Shown here in pieces: positions 1 to 7,598 of a stretch of DNA of 64,000 nucleotides; within the stretch, counting starts at the first letter, position 1; every line of letters starts with the position of its first letter. The notes below the pieces were generated by a model. That model was given only the letters and a program-made list of their open reading frames with translations. It searched no databases and was not told the origin of the DNA. The stretch is from Pseudochelatococcus lubricantis (lineage in GTDB: Bacteria > Pseudomonadota > Alphaproteobacteria > Rhizobiales > Beijerinckiaceae). The position numbers were made by a program, and so were the translations under genes. The stretch is taken from contig NZ_JBHLXC010000002.1 of NCBI RefSeq assembly GCF_042432495.1, forward strand, positions 868,001-932,000. The letters are read 5' to 3'.

Positions 1-392
1 GGCTCGTAGCCGAGTTCCCGAACGACACCCGCCGATTGCCCGGTGCCACAGCCGATATCGATAGCGATCCCGTCACCCTTTCCGAGCAGGTCGGCGAGTA
101 TGCCGTAGCCGGCGGTCGCCAGCGCGCCACGCTCGCCGGGCGCGCTCATGGCGTCATCATACCACCCGGACAGGCCCTCGAACTGGGAAACCGGGCGTAG
201 CTGCGTCGGCTGCGGCGCCGTTGGGGAGAGGGGCGTCGCCTCCGCGGCGAGGAGCAGGGGGATGCCGTCCCGGACCGGATAGCTGCGTAGCGCCCCGCGA
301 TTCTCGAGCGCGTCGGCGGCATCGGACAGCACGAGCGGTTCGTGATCCTGCGGGTCGGCCAAGAGGGACAGAAGTCTGTTATCGAGCGCCAT
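1..392 (-). CDS. Trm112-like / SAM-dependent methyltransferase (partial, C-terminus beyond window)
   Basis: The visible 130 residues begin at an ATG that overlaps the end of thiM by 14 bases in another frame, which suggests translational coupling. Residues about 3-50 resemble the Trm112/UPF0434 fold, with the typical run YPVRDGIPLLL. A short linker leads into a class I methyltransferase fold, shown by the SAM-binding motif I IDIGCGTGQSAGV just before the window edge. The zinc-binding cysteines of many Trm112 proteins are absent (LADPQDHEPL where a Cys is usual). The methyl acceptor cannot be told from this fragment. The operon position after thiM does not by itself imply a role in thiamine metabolism. 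Confidence 0.7.
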   Translation of the reverse strand, partial: MALDNRLLSLLADPQDHEPLVLSDAADALENRGALRSYPVRDGIPLLLAAEATPLSPTAPQPTQLRPVSQFEGLSGWYDDAMSAPGERGALATAGYGILADLLGKGDGIAIDIGCGTGQSAGVVRELGYE

Positions 393-1227
393 CGTGTGTA
401 TCCAGTCGGAAAAGATGATCGAGCAGCAGGGGAGCGAAGGTGCCGGGACCGCCGGCCTCGCGACCGGCCCGCTCTCCGGCGGCGGCGAAGACGGCAACGG
501 CGGAGGTGGCGGCTTCCAGCGGTGCGATACCGGCGCCGAGGAAGGCGCCGATGATGATCCCGAGCGCGCAGCCCGTTCCCGTGACTCGGGCCATGAGCGG
601 ATGTCCGCCGCCGACCGCGCGGAGGACGTGCCCGTCGGTGATGAAATCCGTCGCCCCCGTGACGGCGACGACCCCGCCCGTCCGGCGGGCGAGAGCGCGT
701 GCGGCATCGACGGCAGCGGCGGAGTCGACTGTCGTGTCCGCCCCCTTGCCGCCGCCGTCGATGCCGGCCAGCGTCAGTGTTTCCGACGCATTGGCCTTGA
801 TGACAGTGGGCTGGAGATCGAGCAGCCGACGCGCGAATTGCGTCCTGAAGGTGAGGCGGCCGATGGCGGCGGGATCGAGCAGCCATGGTTTGCCGGTCCT
901 GTGCGCGGCTGTCGCCGAATCCAGCATCGTCGCGGCCTTCTGCTCCGTGATGGAGGCCAGATCGATCACGATCGCATCCGCGATCGCGGCGAATTGCGTC
1001 ACCTCCTGTCCGGCGGCGATCATCGCCGGGGATGCGCCCGTCGCGAGGGCGGCATTGGCCATGAACATGGCGGCGATGGAGTTCGTCAGGCCGTGGACGA
1101 GCGGCGCGGCCTCACGCATGCGGCGCAAATTCGCCACGATGTCCGGGTCTGGCCAGGCTTTCCAGGCGCACGAGGTGTCGCTTGTCGCGTTCATGATGAC
1201 CTCATCCAGGCCTCGATCCATCGTCAC
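379..1227 (-). CDS. thiM: Hydroxyethylthiazole kinase
   Basis: ThiM phosphorylates 4-methyl-5-(2-hydroxyethyl)thiazole with ATP in the cytoplasmic thiamine salvage pathway. The 282 residues match the family length and its ribokinase-like features: PLVHGLTNSIAAMFMANA near the N-terminus, an internal PWLLDPAAIG and VIKANASE, and the C-terminal anion-hole/catalytic motif GTGCALG. A second ATG 33 bases downstream (MNATSDTSC) could be the true start. The gene follows the OYE-like gene by 9 bases and overlaps the methyltransferase gene, so it is the middle gene of a minus-strand operon. No thiD or thiE is adjacent, and I found no TPP-riboswitch-like sequence upstream of the operon. Confidence 0.9.
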   Translation of the reverse strand: MTMDRGLDEVIMNATSDTSCAWKAWPDPDIVANLRRMREAAPLVHGLTNSIAAMFMANAALATGASPAMIAAGQEVTQFAAIADAIVIDLASITEQKAATMLDSATAAHRTGKPWLLDPAAIGRLTFRTQFARRLLDLQPTVIKANASETLTLAGIDGGGKGADTTVDSAAAVDAARALARRTGGVVAVTGATDFITDGHVLRAVGGGHPLMARVTGTGCALGIIIGAFLGAGIAPLEAATSAVAVFAAAGERAGREAGGPGTFAPLLLDHLFRLDTHDGAR

Positions 1228-1236
1228 TGACGGCCT

Positions 1237-2229
1237 CTAGTGCAGTGTCCCGCGGAGGCTCTCGTCGTATGGCCGCGCTTCTGCGAGACGGCCCGTCCGG
1301 AATTTTTCCACCCATGCGGGATCGGCCAGGTGGGCCCTTCCCAGAGCCACCATGTCGATCTTCTCACGTTCCACGGCGCGCGCCAGCGTTTCCAGATTCC
1401 CGAGCGTCATGGCGGGATCCGCCACGGCAATGCCTCCGACCGCGATGACGGGCCGGCCCGTCAGCTCCCGGACACGGGAGGCAAGCGGACGATCGCCGGC
1501 GAATGCGCCACCGTAGGGCAAGACGTCGAACGCCGCCGTATCGAGGTGGAAGATGGACACACCGGCATCGGCGCAGGGGCGCAGCAGGGCCGAGAGTTCC
1601 GCGTCGCTTTGCGCGAGCGGCGTCCTGCCGTCGGAACGGCGCCACTCGCTCACGCGCAGGATGATCGGAAAATCATCCCCCACCTCCCTGCGGACACTGC
1701 GGACGACTGCTGTCACCAACGGCTCTCCGTCACCCGTCGTGGTGAACAGGTCGGCGGTATGCTTGCCTCCGCCCTGAATCTCCACGCCATCGAAGCCGGC
1801 GCGGGCGATTTCCGCGCCGGCCGCTACATATGTGTGTAGAAGTTGCGCAACGCTTTCCGGCGGGATCGACCCCGTGTCCGGATCCGGCTTCAGGTGGGCA
1901 TGCCAGATCTGGGGCGCGATCCCCGCGCCGGCGTCATGCACCGCATGGACGATGTCACGCCACGCGGCCAGCGCCGCCTCGCCGAAGAAGACGGGAACAT
2001 CCGGCTGTGACAGCGGCCCCTCGGTGTCGATGTATCCGCCCTCGGTGATGATGAGGCCGGTGCCTCCCTCCGCGCGCCGCTTGTAGTAGGCGCCGACATC
2101 ACTCCCCGGCACACCTCTCGTGGAGAAGCGCCGAGTCATCGCCGGCATGACAAAACGATTCCGGAGAATGCGTCCGCCAAACCTGAATGAGTTGAACAAC
2201 GGCACTGCGAAACTGGGATGGGCGACCAT
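1237..2229 (-). CDS. Old-yellow-enzyme-like NADH:flavin oxidoreductase, active site altered
   Basis: This 330-residue protein has the FMN-dependent TIM-barrel pattern of the OYE family: LRNRFVMPAMTRRFS at the N-terminus, RRAEGGTGLIITEG, GFDGVEIQGGGKH, and a C-terminal phosphate-binding VIAVGGIA with MVALGRAHLADP. Members reduce activated C=C bonds with NAD(P)H. Two usual elements are changed. The segment normally reading IHGAHGYL is here IQGGGKHTADL, and the RxDxYGGS segment is missing, which makes the protein shorter than most. The substrate-binding His/His or His/Asn pair is therefore not obvious, and activity may differ from a classical ene-reductase. First gene of the operon with thiM. 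Confidence 0.8.
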   Translation of the reverse strand: MVAHPSFAVPLFNSFRFGGRILRNRFVMPAMTRRFSTRGVPGSDVGAYYKRRAEGGTGLIITEGGYIDTEGPLSQPDVPVFFGEAALAAWRDIVHAVHDAGAGIAPQIWHAHLKPDPDTGSIPPESVAQLLHTYVAAGAEIARAGFDGVEIQGGGKHTADLFTTTGDGEPLVTAVVRSVRREVGDDFPIILRVSEWRRSDGRTPLAQSDAELSALLRPCADAGVSIFHLDTAAFDVLPYGGAFAGDRPLASRVRELTGRPVIAVGGIAVADPAMTLGNLETLARAVEREKIDMVALGRAHLADPAWVEKFRTGRLAEARPYDESLRGTLH

Positions 2230-2570
2230 TCCGACGATACTCGACCTGAGTCATTGATGATTTTGTCGATGAACTTACTAGAGAATTGTGTGATGTCAAA
2301 CGAATAAGGCCTCTCCCGGCGCCGTCGACAACGGCGGTGCTGCTCGTGTCACAGGCGGCTATCATATTGAATAAAAATATTTATCAGAGTGCCGTCCTGC
2401 TGGACGAGGGAAGAGGCGGTGATGCCCTCCCGGCGGGGGCAGTCTCCGTCAGGATGGCCTTGGCGGGGCTATTCTATCCTGTTTATGTCTTCTCTAGGTT
2501 CTCCGTCTCTGCCGGGTTATATCCGTGATCACGTGGTCTGTTGCGCGATGCCGGATCAGGAGGCAACTGG
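2230..2570. other. Intergenic region upstream of OYE-like gene
   Basis: About 340 bases between the divergently oriented OYE-like gene and the next plus-strand candidate. It must hold the promoter of the minus-strand thiM operon. I see no convincing coding sequence, riboswitch or operator. An AT-rich patch around 2360-2395 is the most promoter-like part. Confidence 0.4.
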
Positions 2571-2711
2571 GTGCGCAAGCTCACGCGCCCGGTGATACGC
2601 TTCGCCGCAGGCTTCGAACGCGAAGACATCGCGGTACGCGCTGCCCTTGATCCGGTCGGCGTCCGAACCGGCCGGGTTGGCCTCATCGCCGGCACCGCCG
2701 GTTGGTTATAA
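2571..2711 (+). CDS. Possible small protein or gene remnant (46 aa)
   Basis: A GTG codon sits 7 bases after GGAGG and opens a 46-codon frame beginning VRKLTRPVIRFAAGF and ending GTAGWL with TAA. Third codon positions are GC-rich, as in neighbouring real genes. I do not recognise the product. It may be a small basic protein, or the remains of a longer gene broken by rearrangement, since it lies in an otherwise empty stretch just upstream of the AraC-type gene. Low confidence. Confidence 0.25.
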   Translation: MRKLTRPVIRFAAGFEREDIAVRAALDPVGVRTGRVGLIAGTAGWL

Positions 2712-2765
2712 GTTGTCCAGTTTGTATATTGGTTTTCGCTGAAAGGCTAACTGGAGGATCGAGGC

Positions 2766-3743
2766 TTGGTATCTGCAATGCCACCGCTCCATACGCATCC
2801 TGGCCTGCGCACGCGGGACCCGGATGAACTGCGGCAATGGCTCAGCCCGATCTTTTCCGTGCGTTCCATTGACATTCCCGCCAGAGGACGAGCGTTCGAC
2901 AGCGTCGTGAACCATTGCGCACTGGGCTCGATCGGCCTTGCGTACATGAGCTACGGAGCGCCGCTGCGGGCGAGCGTTCTGCAGCTTGACTGCTTCGTTC
3001 AGGGCTTTCCCCTGAGAGGGGCTGGAGAAGTTGACTGGAATCACCACACGGTGACGGTAGACGGGGCGATCGGGGTCGTCGGCGGCCCGGGGGCCGGAGG
3101 AAGACTGACGTACGGCGAAGATTTCGCCCATATCGTCTTGCGGATGGGGGCCGCCGCGCTGACGCGCAAGCTTGCCGCATTGGTCGGCCAATCGATTGAT
3201 CCACCCCTCCAGCTCATCGGCGGTCCGACCGGCAATCCCCGGCACTCCGCATCGCAGGTCCGGCTGATCGACTACCTCACGCGGGAACTCGACCGCAGCG
3301 ATGCGCTCCTGCCACCCCTCGTCGTGGAGGAAATCGAGCAGGCGATCATCGTGCACTTTCTCTACGGCAATCAGCACAATTACAGCCACTGGCTGGAAGG
3401 CACGCCGCGTGCGGCGGCGCCCTGGCAGATACGCCGCGCTGTCGACTATATCGAGGCGAACTGGAACCGTGCCATCACCATCGAGGCGATAGTCGAGGAA
3501 ACACAGACGACGGCCCGGAGCCTGTTCCATCTTTTCCGGCGAACTTACGGGATCTCGCCAATGACCTATGTGAGCCGCGTCAGGCTGCGATACGCGCATG
3601 CGCTGCTCAGCGCCCCGGCGGAGGATACCAGCGTCACCTCCGTCGGGTTGCTTTGCGGCTTCGGCAACATGGGACATTTCGCGCGGCGATACTACGAGGC
3701 TTACGGTGAGAAGCCGTCCGAGACGCTGAAACGCCATCGCTAG
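2766..3743 (+). CDS. AraC-family transcriptional regulator
   Basis: A 325-residue regulator. Residues about 1-190 form an AraC-binding-like sensor domain of the kind found in regulators of aromatic or small-molecule catabolism. Residues about 220-325 form the double helix-turn-helix DNA-binding domain: RRAVDYIEANW, TTARSLFHLFRRTYGISPM and the closing helix GFGNMGHFARRYYEAYGEKPSE. The gene diverges from the OYE-like/thiM operon about 540 bases away, so it could regulate that operon, but no operator was identified. The TAG stop lies directly at the edge of a palindromic repeat starting at 3743. Confidence 0.9.
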   Translation: MVSAMPPLHTHPGLRTRDPDELRQWLSPIFSVRSIDIPARGRAFDSVVNHCALGSIGLAYMSYGAPLRASVLQLDCFVQGFPLRGAGEVDWNHHTVTVDGAIGVVGGPGAGGRLTYGEDFAHIVLRMGAAALTRKLAALVGQSIDPPLQLIGGPTGNPRHSASQVRLIDYLTRELDRSDALLPPLVVEEIEQAIIVHFLYGNQHNYSHWLEGTPRAAAPWQIRRAVDYIEANWNRAITIEAIVEETQTTARSLFHLFRRTYGISPMTYVSRVRLRYAHALLSAPAEDTSVTSVGLLCGFGNMGHFARRYYEAYGEKPSETLKRHR

Positions 3744-3840
3744 AGCGCGTTCCGATCAGATGGAATCGTCTGATCGATCAGAATTCGCTCAAAACAAGGA
3801 ATCTGGAATCTGTCCTGTTTACGTTGAAACAGGACAGATT
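3743..3840 (+). repeat. Composite palindromic element (two hairpins)
   Basis: Two inverted repeats lie one after the other. The first runs 3743-3790 with ends GAGCG/CGCTC and an inner 7-bp hairpin (GATCAGA / TCTGATC). The second is a 14-bp stem, 3807-3820 with 3827-3840, loop ACGTTG. The first part recurs with small changes at 26864-26924 and, inverted, at 28472-28517. Bases 3805-3831 match 52027-52053 inverted over 27 bases. This is a dispersed intergenic repeat family; the second hairpin might also act as a terminator for the AraC-type gene. Confidence 0.75.
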
Positions 3841-4424
3841 CTAGCTGCTCTAACGGCCTTTAAGGCCGGCAGCCGCTTTCCTTGCAGGATCCGGCCAGTC
3901 CGTTCCGCTTATTGAGTAGCACGGCGACGGTATATTGGTACACTCTGTCCGGGTTCAGCAGAGATTGTTGAATTCAATTGGTTTCGAGTTTCGTCGCTGG
4001 CGAATTCAAGGGATGTGAGCGGTTTGGCGGGAGCTGTATTGACCCCGTCATTAGTTGTCGACTATAATATTAAAAGTTGGGTATAAACCTAAAAGTGGCA
4101 TCTGCACTTGAAAAACCAACAGCGTGGCGGAGCTTGAACTCCGCTGTGCGCGAAAAAGCGTTACGCATCGCGACGATCGTTTCACACATTATCCATTACC
4201 CTGAGCTGACCGACAGCTGAAGCCCGGGCTGGTCGAGCGCGCGAATGAGTGTCGTGTTCTCGGCGCTCCCGCAGCTCCTGTACCGGCTGCCGGAACGCGA
4301 AGCCGTGCTTGGGAGCCTGGCTCCGCGGCGTGCGCGGTCGCCCTGTGGCGGCATGCCTGCGTGTAGTTCCGGGCCGGCCGGAGCGTCGGTTTCCTGCCGC
4401 CTCCCGTTCTCTGATGGTGACGAA
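3841..4424 (+). other. Long gene-free stretch and leader of the FGE/sulfatase operon
   Basis: About 580 bases without a convincing gene. It is more AT-rich than its surroundings between 3930 and 4110 and holds a strong predicted promoter at 4039-4068. That implies a 5' leader of about 350 bases before the preferred FGE start. A small hairpin (GGCGGAG / CTCCGCT) lies near 4123-4141. An in-frame ATG at 4245 would lengthen FGE by 60 residues, but that extension looks unlike the family. I recognise no riboswitch class in the leader. Confidence 0.45.
4039..4068 (+). promoter_or_regulatory. Predicted sigma-70 type promoter for FGE/sulfatase
   Basis: TTGACC at 4039-4044 and a perfect TATAAT at 4063-4068, separated by 18 bases. 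This is the best consensus promoter seen in the window. Predicted transcript start is near 4075. Confidence 0.55.
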
Positions 4425-5414
4425 ATGAGCCATACGGTCCGCCGCGCAGGTTTATCCGAACCTGTTGCCGACCCTCCCTCCGAAATGGTTTTCATCGCCG
4501 GCGGCACGTTCCGCATGGGCTCTGACCGGCATTATCCGGAGGAGCGGCCGGTCCATCGGGTGACGGTCGACAGCTTCTTCATAGACGCCGCGCCGGTGAC
4601 CAACATCCAGTTTCGTGCCTTCGTCGAGGCGACCGGATATGTCACCGTCGCGGAAGTCGCGCCGGATCCGAAGGATTATCCGGGCGCGCGTCCCGAGATG
4701 CTGAGGGCCGCCTCGCTGGTGTTCTCGCCGCCCGACGGGCGGGTGGACCTGCGCGACTGGAGCCGATGGTGGGAGTTTCGCTCCCGCGCGAGCTGGCGAC
4801 GCCCGTATGGTCTCGGCTCGTCCATCAGGGGGCTGGACGATCACCCGGTGGTGCATGTCGCGTATACGGATGCGGAAGCCTACGCCCGCTGGGCCGGCAA
4901 GGAACTTCCGACGGAAGCGGAGTGGGAGTTCGCGGCGCGCGGCGGCCTTGACGGCGCCGAATTCGCATGGGGCGACGAATTAAACCCCGACGGCCGCCAG
5001 ATGGCGAACACATGGCAAGGCGAGTTCCCGTTCCAGAACCTCGCGCTCGACGGCTTCGAGCGGACGTCGCCCGTGAAGTCCTTCCCGGCAAACGGCTATG
5101 GCCTTTACGACATGATCGGCAATGTCTGGGAATGGACCGCCGATTTCTGGTCCACCCATCATCCGGAAGATGCAGGGAAGGCTTGCTGCATTCCCCAGAA
5201 CCCCCGTGGCGGCAATGAAGAGGCGAGCTTCGATCCCGCGCTTCCGACCATCCGCATTCCCAGAAAGGTGGTCAAAGGTGGCTCGCACCTGTGTGCGCCC
5301 AACTATTGCCGCCGATATCGCCCGGCTGCCCGGCATGCTCAGCCGATCGACAGCGCCATGAGCCATGTCGGCTTCCGATGCGTGCGGCGCGAACGGCACC
5401 GTGAAGAAAGCTGA
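4425..5414 (+). CDS. Formylglycine-generating enzyme (sulfatase-modifying factor)
   Basis: FGE oxidises the active-site cysteine of sulfatases to C-alpha-formylglycine, using O2 and copper in characterised members. The 329-residue protein opens with the family hallmark MVFIAGGTFRMGSD. It has FIDAAPVTNIQFRAFVEATGY, the ELPTEAEWEFAARGG core and YGLYDMIGNVWEWT. The C-terminus GGSHLCAPNYCRRYRPAAR carries both catalytic cysteines (about C290 and C295). Their presence marks a genuine FGE rather than one of the many related proteins that lack them. The chosen ATG follows GGTGACGAA; a longer frame from 4245 is possible but unlikely. The sulfatase gene follows after 41 bases, so enzyme and substrate are probably made together. 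Confidence 0.9.
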   Translation: MSHTVRRAGLSEPVADPPSEMVFIAGGTFRMGSDRHYPEERPVHRVTVDSFFIDAAPVTNIQFRAFVEATGYVTVAEVAPDPKDYPGARPEMLRAASLVFSPPDGRVDLRDWSRWWEFRSRASWRRPYGLGSSIRGLDDHPVVHVAYTDAEAYARWAGKELPTEAEWEFAARGGLDGAEFAWGDELNPDGRQMANTWQGEFPFQNLALDGFERTSPVKSFPANGYGLYDMIGNVWEWTADFWSTHHPEDAGKACCIPQNPRGGNEEASFDPALPTIRIPRKVVKGGSHLCAPNYCRRYRPAARHAQPIDSAMSHVGFRCVRRERHREES

Positions 5415-5455
5415 CAGCCGCGATGCAAGACGTCATCCATGAGAAAGGAAAATCC

Positions 5456-7114
5456 ATGTCGAAGGATCAGAACAATTCTCCGGAACCCGGCGCCTGGTCG
5501 CGCCGCTCGCTTCTTGCGGGCTCGACCGCGCTCGTTGCCGCGGCGGCGACGCTCGGGTCCAGATCGCGGGCCGCTGCCCAGTCCTCTCCGAACGCCGCTC
5601 CGGCGTCCGGCGCCGGCGGCAAGCCGCCGAACATCCTCGTCATCTTCGGCGACGACATCGGCGTATCGCAGATCAGCGCCTACACCATGGGCCTGATGGG
5701 CTATCGCACGCCGAATATCGACCGCATCGCCGCCGAGGGTGCGATCTTCACCGATTCCTACGGCCAGCAGAGCTGTACTGCAGGGCGCGCCTCCTTCATC
5801 CTGGGGCAGGAGCCGTTCCGCACCGGCCTGCTCACCATCGGCATGCCCGGCGATCCCCACGGCATCACCGACTGGATGCCGACCATCGCCGATGTCCTGA
5901 AGACCAGGGGCTATGCCACGGGCCAGTTCGGCAAGAACCATCTGGGCGACCAGGACCAGCACCTGCCGACCAATCACGGCTTCGATGAATTCTTCGGCAA
6001 TCTGTACCATCTGAATGCCGAGGAGGAGCCGGAGGGCTATTTCTATCCGAAGGATCCCGAGTTCCGGAAGAAGTACGGCCCACGCGGCGTCATCCATTCC
6101 CATGCGGACGGGCGGATCGAGGATACCGGCCCTCTCAACAAGAAGCGCATGGAAACGGTGGATGAAGAGTTCCTCACCGCCGCGAAAGACTTCATCGACC
6201 GGCAGCACAAGGCCGAAAAGCCGTTCTTCGTGTGGTTCAATTCGACCCGCATGCATGTCTTCACCCACCTGAAGCCCGAGAGCGACGGCAAGACCGGCAA
6301 GGGCATCGAGGCGGACGGCATGGTGGAGCACGACGGACATATCGGCCAGCTCCTCAAGCAACTGGACGACCTCGGCATCGCCGACAACACCATCGTCCTC
6401 TACACCACGGACAACGGCGCGGAACTGGCCCTGTGGCCGGATGGCGCCATGACGCCGTTCCACGGCGAGAAGGGCACCACCTGGGAGGGGGGCATGCGCA
6501 TTCCCATGCTGGTGCGCTGGCCCGGTGTGGTGAAGCCGGGTTCGCAGATCAACGACATCGTCACGCTCATGGACTGGATGCCCACCTTCGCGGCGGCGGC
6601 AGGCATTCCGGATTTGAAGGAGACATTGAAGACGGGTTTCACCTCCGGCACGAAGACGTTCAAGGTCCATCTCGACGGCTACGATCTCACCTCCCTGCTG
6701 AAGGGAGAGGCCAAGACGCCACCTCGCGATGCGATGTATTACTTCGATCAGGGCGGCAACCTGAATGCCATCCGCTGGAACGACTGGAAGCTGAGCTTCG
6801 CCATCGCCGGCGAGGGCAACATCGCGACTGCGACGCGAGAGACCCCGGCCTGGGCGCTGATCACCAACCTGCGGATGGATCCCTATGAGCGCGGAATGAG
6901 GGAAGGCGGCGGCGCCACCGAGTTCCTGGCCCGGAACATGTGGCTGCTCGTTCCCATTCAGGGGAAGATCAAGGAGTTCTTCACCGATTTCGACAAGTTC
7001 CCCTATCAGGAAGGCAGCTCGCTGAACGCCGGCGGCATCAACTACGGCATGTTGCGCCAGCAGGCAGCGTTGAAGCGCCTGCAGGATGTCGAACGGCTGA
7101 CTCCGGCACGATAA
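5456..7114 (+). CDS. Tat-exported arylsulfatase, formylglycine type
   Basis: This 552-residue sulfatase hydrolyses sulfate esters. The signature CTAGRASF holds the cysteine (C107) converted to formylglycine; Ala at the third position makes it a C-x-A-x-R variant. Metal-binding parts are ILVIFGDDIG near residue 60 and YTTDNGAE near residue 310. A twin-arginine leader (SRRSLLAG followed by an Ala-rich stretch) precedes the mature domain. The protein is therefore probably folded and modified in the cytoplasm by the upstream FGE, then exported through Tat. The start at 5456 follows GAAAGGAA; an ATG at 5423 would add 11 residues. The natural sulfate ester is unknown. Confidence 0.9.
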   Translation: MSKDQNNSPEPGAWSRRSLLAGSTALVAAAATLGSRSRAAAQSSPNAAPASGAGGKPPNILVIFGDDIGVSQISAYTMGLMGYRTPNIDRIAAEGAIFTDSYGQQSCTAGRASFILGQEPFRTGLLTIGMPGDPHGITDWMPTIADVLKTRGYATGQFGKNHLGDQDQHLPTNHGFDEFFGNLYHLNAEEEPEGYFYPKDPEFRKKYGPRGVIHSHADGRIEDTGPLNKKRMETVDEEFLTAAKDFIDRQHKAEKPFFVWFNSTRMHVFTHLKPESDGKTGKGIEADGMVEHDGHIGQLLKQLDDLGIADNTIVLYTTDNGAELALWPDGAMTPFHGEKGTTWEGGMRIPMLVRWPGVVKPGSQINDIVTLMDWMPTFAAAAGIPDLKETLKTGFTSGTKTFKVHLDGYDLTSLLKGEAKTPPRDAMYYFDQGGNLNAIRWNDWKLSFAIAGEGNIATATRETPAWALITNLRMDPYERGMREGGGATEFLARNMWLLVPIQGKIKEFFTDFDKFPYQEGSSLNAGGINYGMLRQQAALKRLQDVERLTPAR

Positions 7115-7130
7115 GTCGCGCGTTGGACAA

Positions 7131-7160
7131 GGAAGAGGGGCCTTCCGGGGCTCCTCTTCC
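7131..7160 (+). terminator. Hairpin after the sulfatase gene
   Basis: A 12-bp stem (7131-7142 with 7149-7160, including one G-U pair) and a 6-base loop begin 16 bases after the sulfatase stop. There is no clear T-run, so termination strength is uncertain. Confidence 0.5.
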
Positions 7161-7598
7161 TCCGCCGGATCCCGCTCACCGCGACTCATATCGATGGCGT
7201 ATCGGCCTGCTTTGCTGCCCCCCCTCGGCCGCGTTCACGCAATATCCGGGCTGCCTCCCCCGCGCCGGCGGGCTGCCTGTTCGGATGTCGCGTTCCCTAC
7301 GCCGTTTCCGTCGCGGTTTCCATGTCGCGCCGACATCCGTGACATATTCCCCATGCATAACGACATATGAAGCGTCATTTGTGCAACATCAGGCAAGAAT
7401 GGTTCGAATTGCGACATATTTGCGGAAAGTGGTATTGTCTTGTCGCGCGTTATGAAACAGGTTGCGGACATGGATCGTGTTTGCCCAGTCCGAAGCCGGA
7501 TATGGCGGCGGGATCGGATACGTTCCGGCGAGCCTCGGCTTGCGGTTTTTGGCTTCCATATGAAGCCGCAAGATATGACATTTGGGAGATTGATGATT
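7161..7598 (+). other. Upstream region of the porin gene
   Basis: About 440 bases without a supported gene. It carries the predicted promoter at 7409-7438 and a leader of roughly 155 bases before the porin start. The open frame through the porin extends back to 7440, but those residues lack porin features and precede an obvious signal peptide. Confidence 0.4.
7409..7438 (+). promoter_or_regulatory. Predicted promoter of the porin gene
   Basis: TTGCGA (7409-7414) and TATTGT (7433-7438) spaced by 18 bases. Moderate match to the housekeeping consensus in a fairly AT-rich stretch. Confidence 0.35.

Noticed and set aside
2230..2330. TPP riboswitch upstream of the OYE/thiM operon
   Set aside because: I looked for the conserved CTGAGA and ACCTGATCTGG-like parts and found only a loose CTGAGT; no supporting helices.
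4115..4145. tRNA-like T-arm near GGAGCTTGAACTCC
   Set aside because: No acceptor stem, anticodon arm or CCA-compatible 3' end can be built around it.
4245..4424. N-terminal 60-residue extension of FGE
   Set aside because: Sequence lacks a signal peptide or family similarity; ATG 4425 directly precedes the conserved FGE domain.
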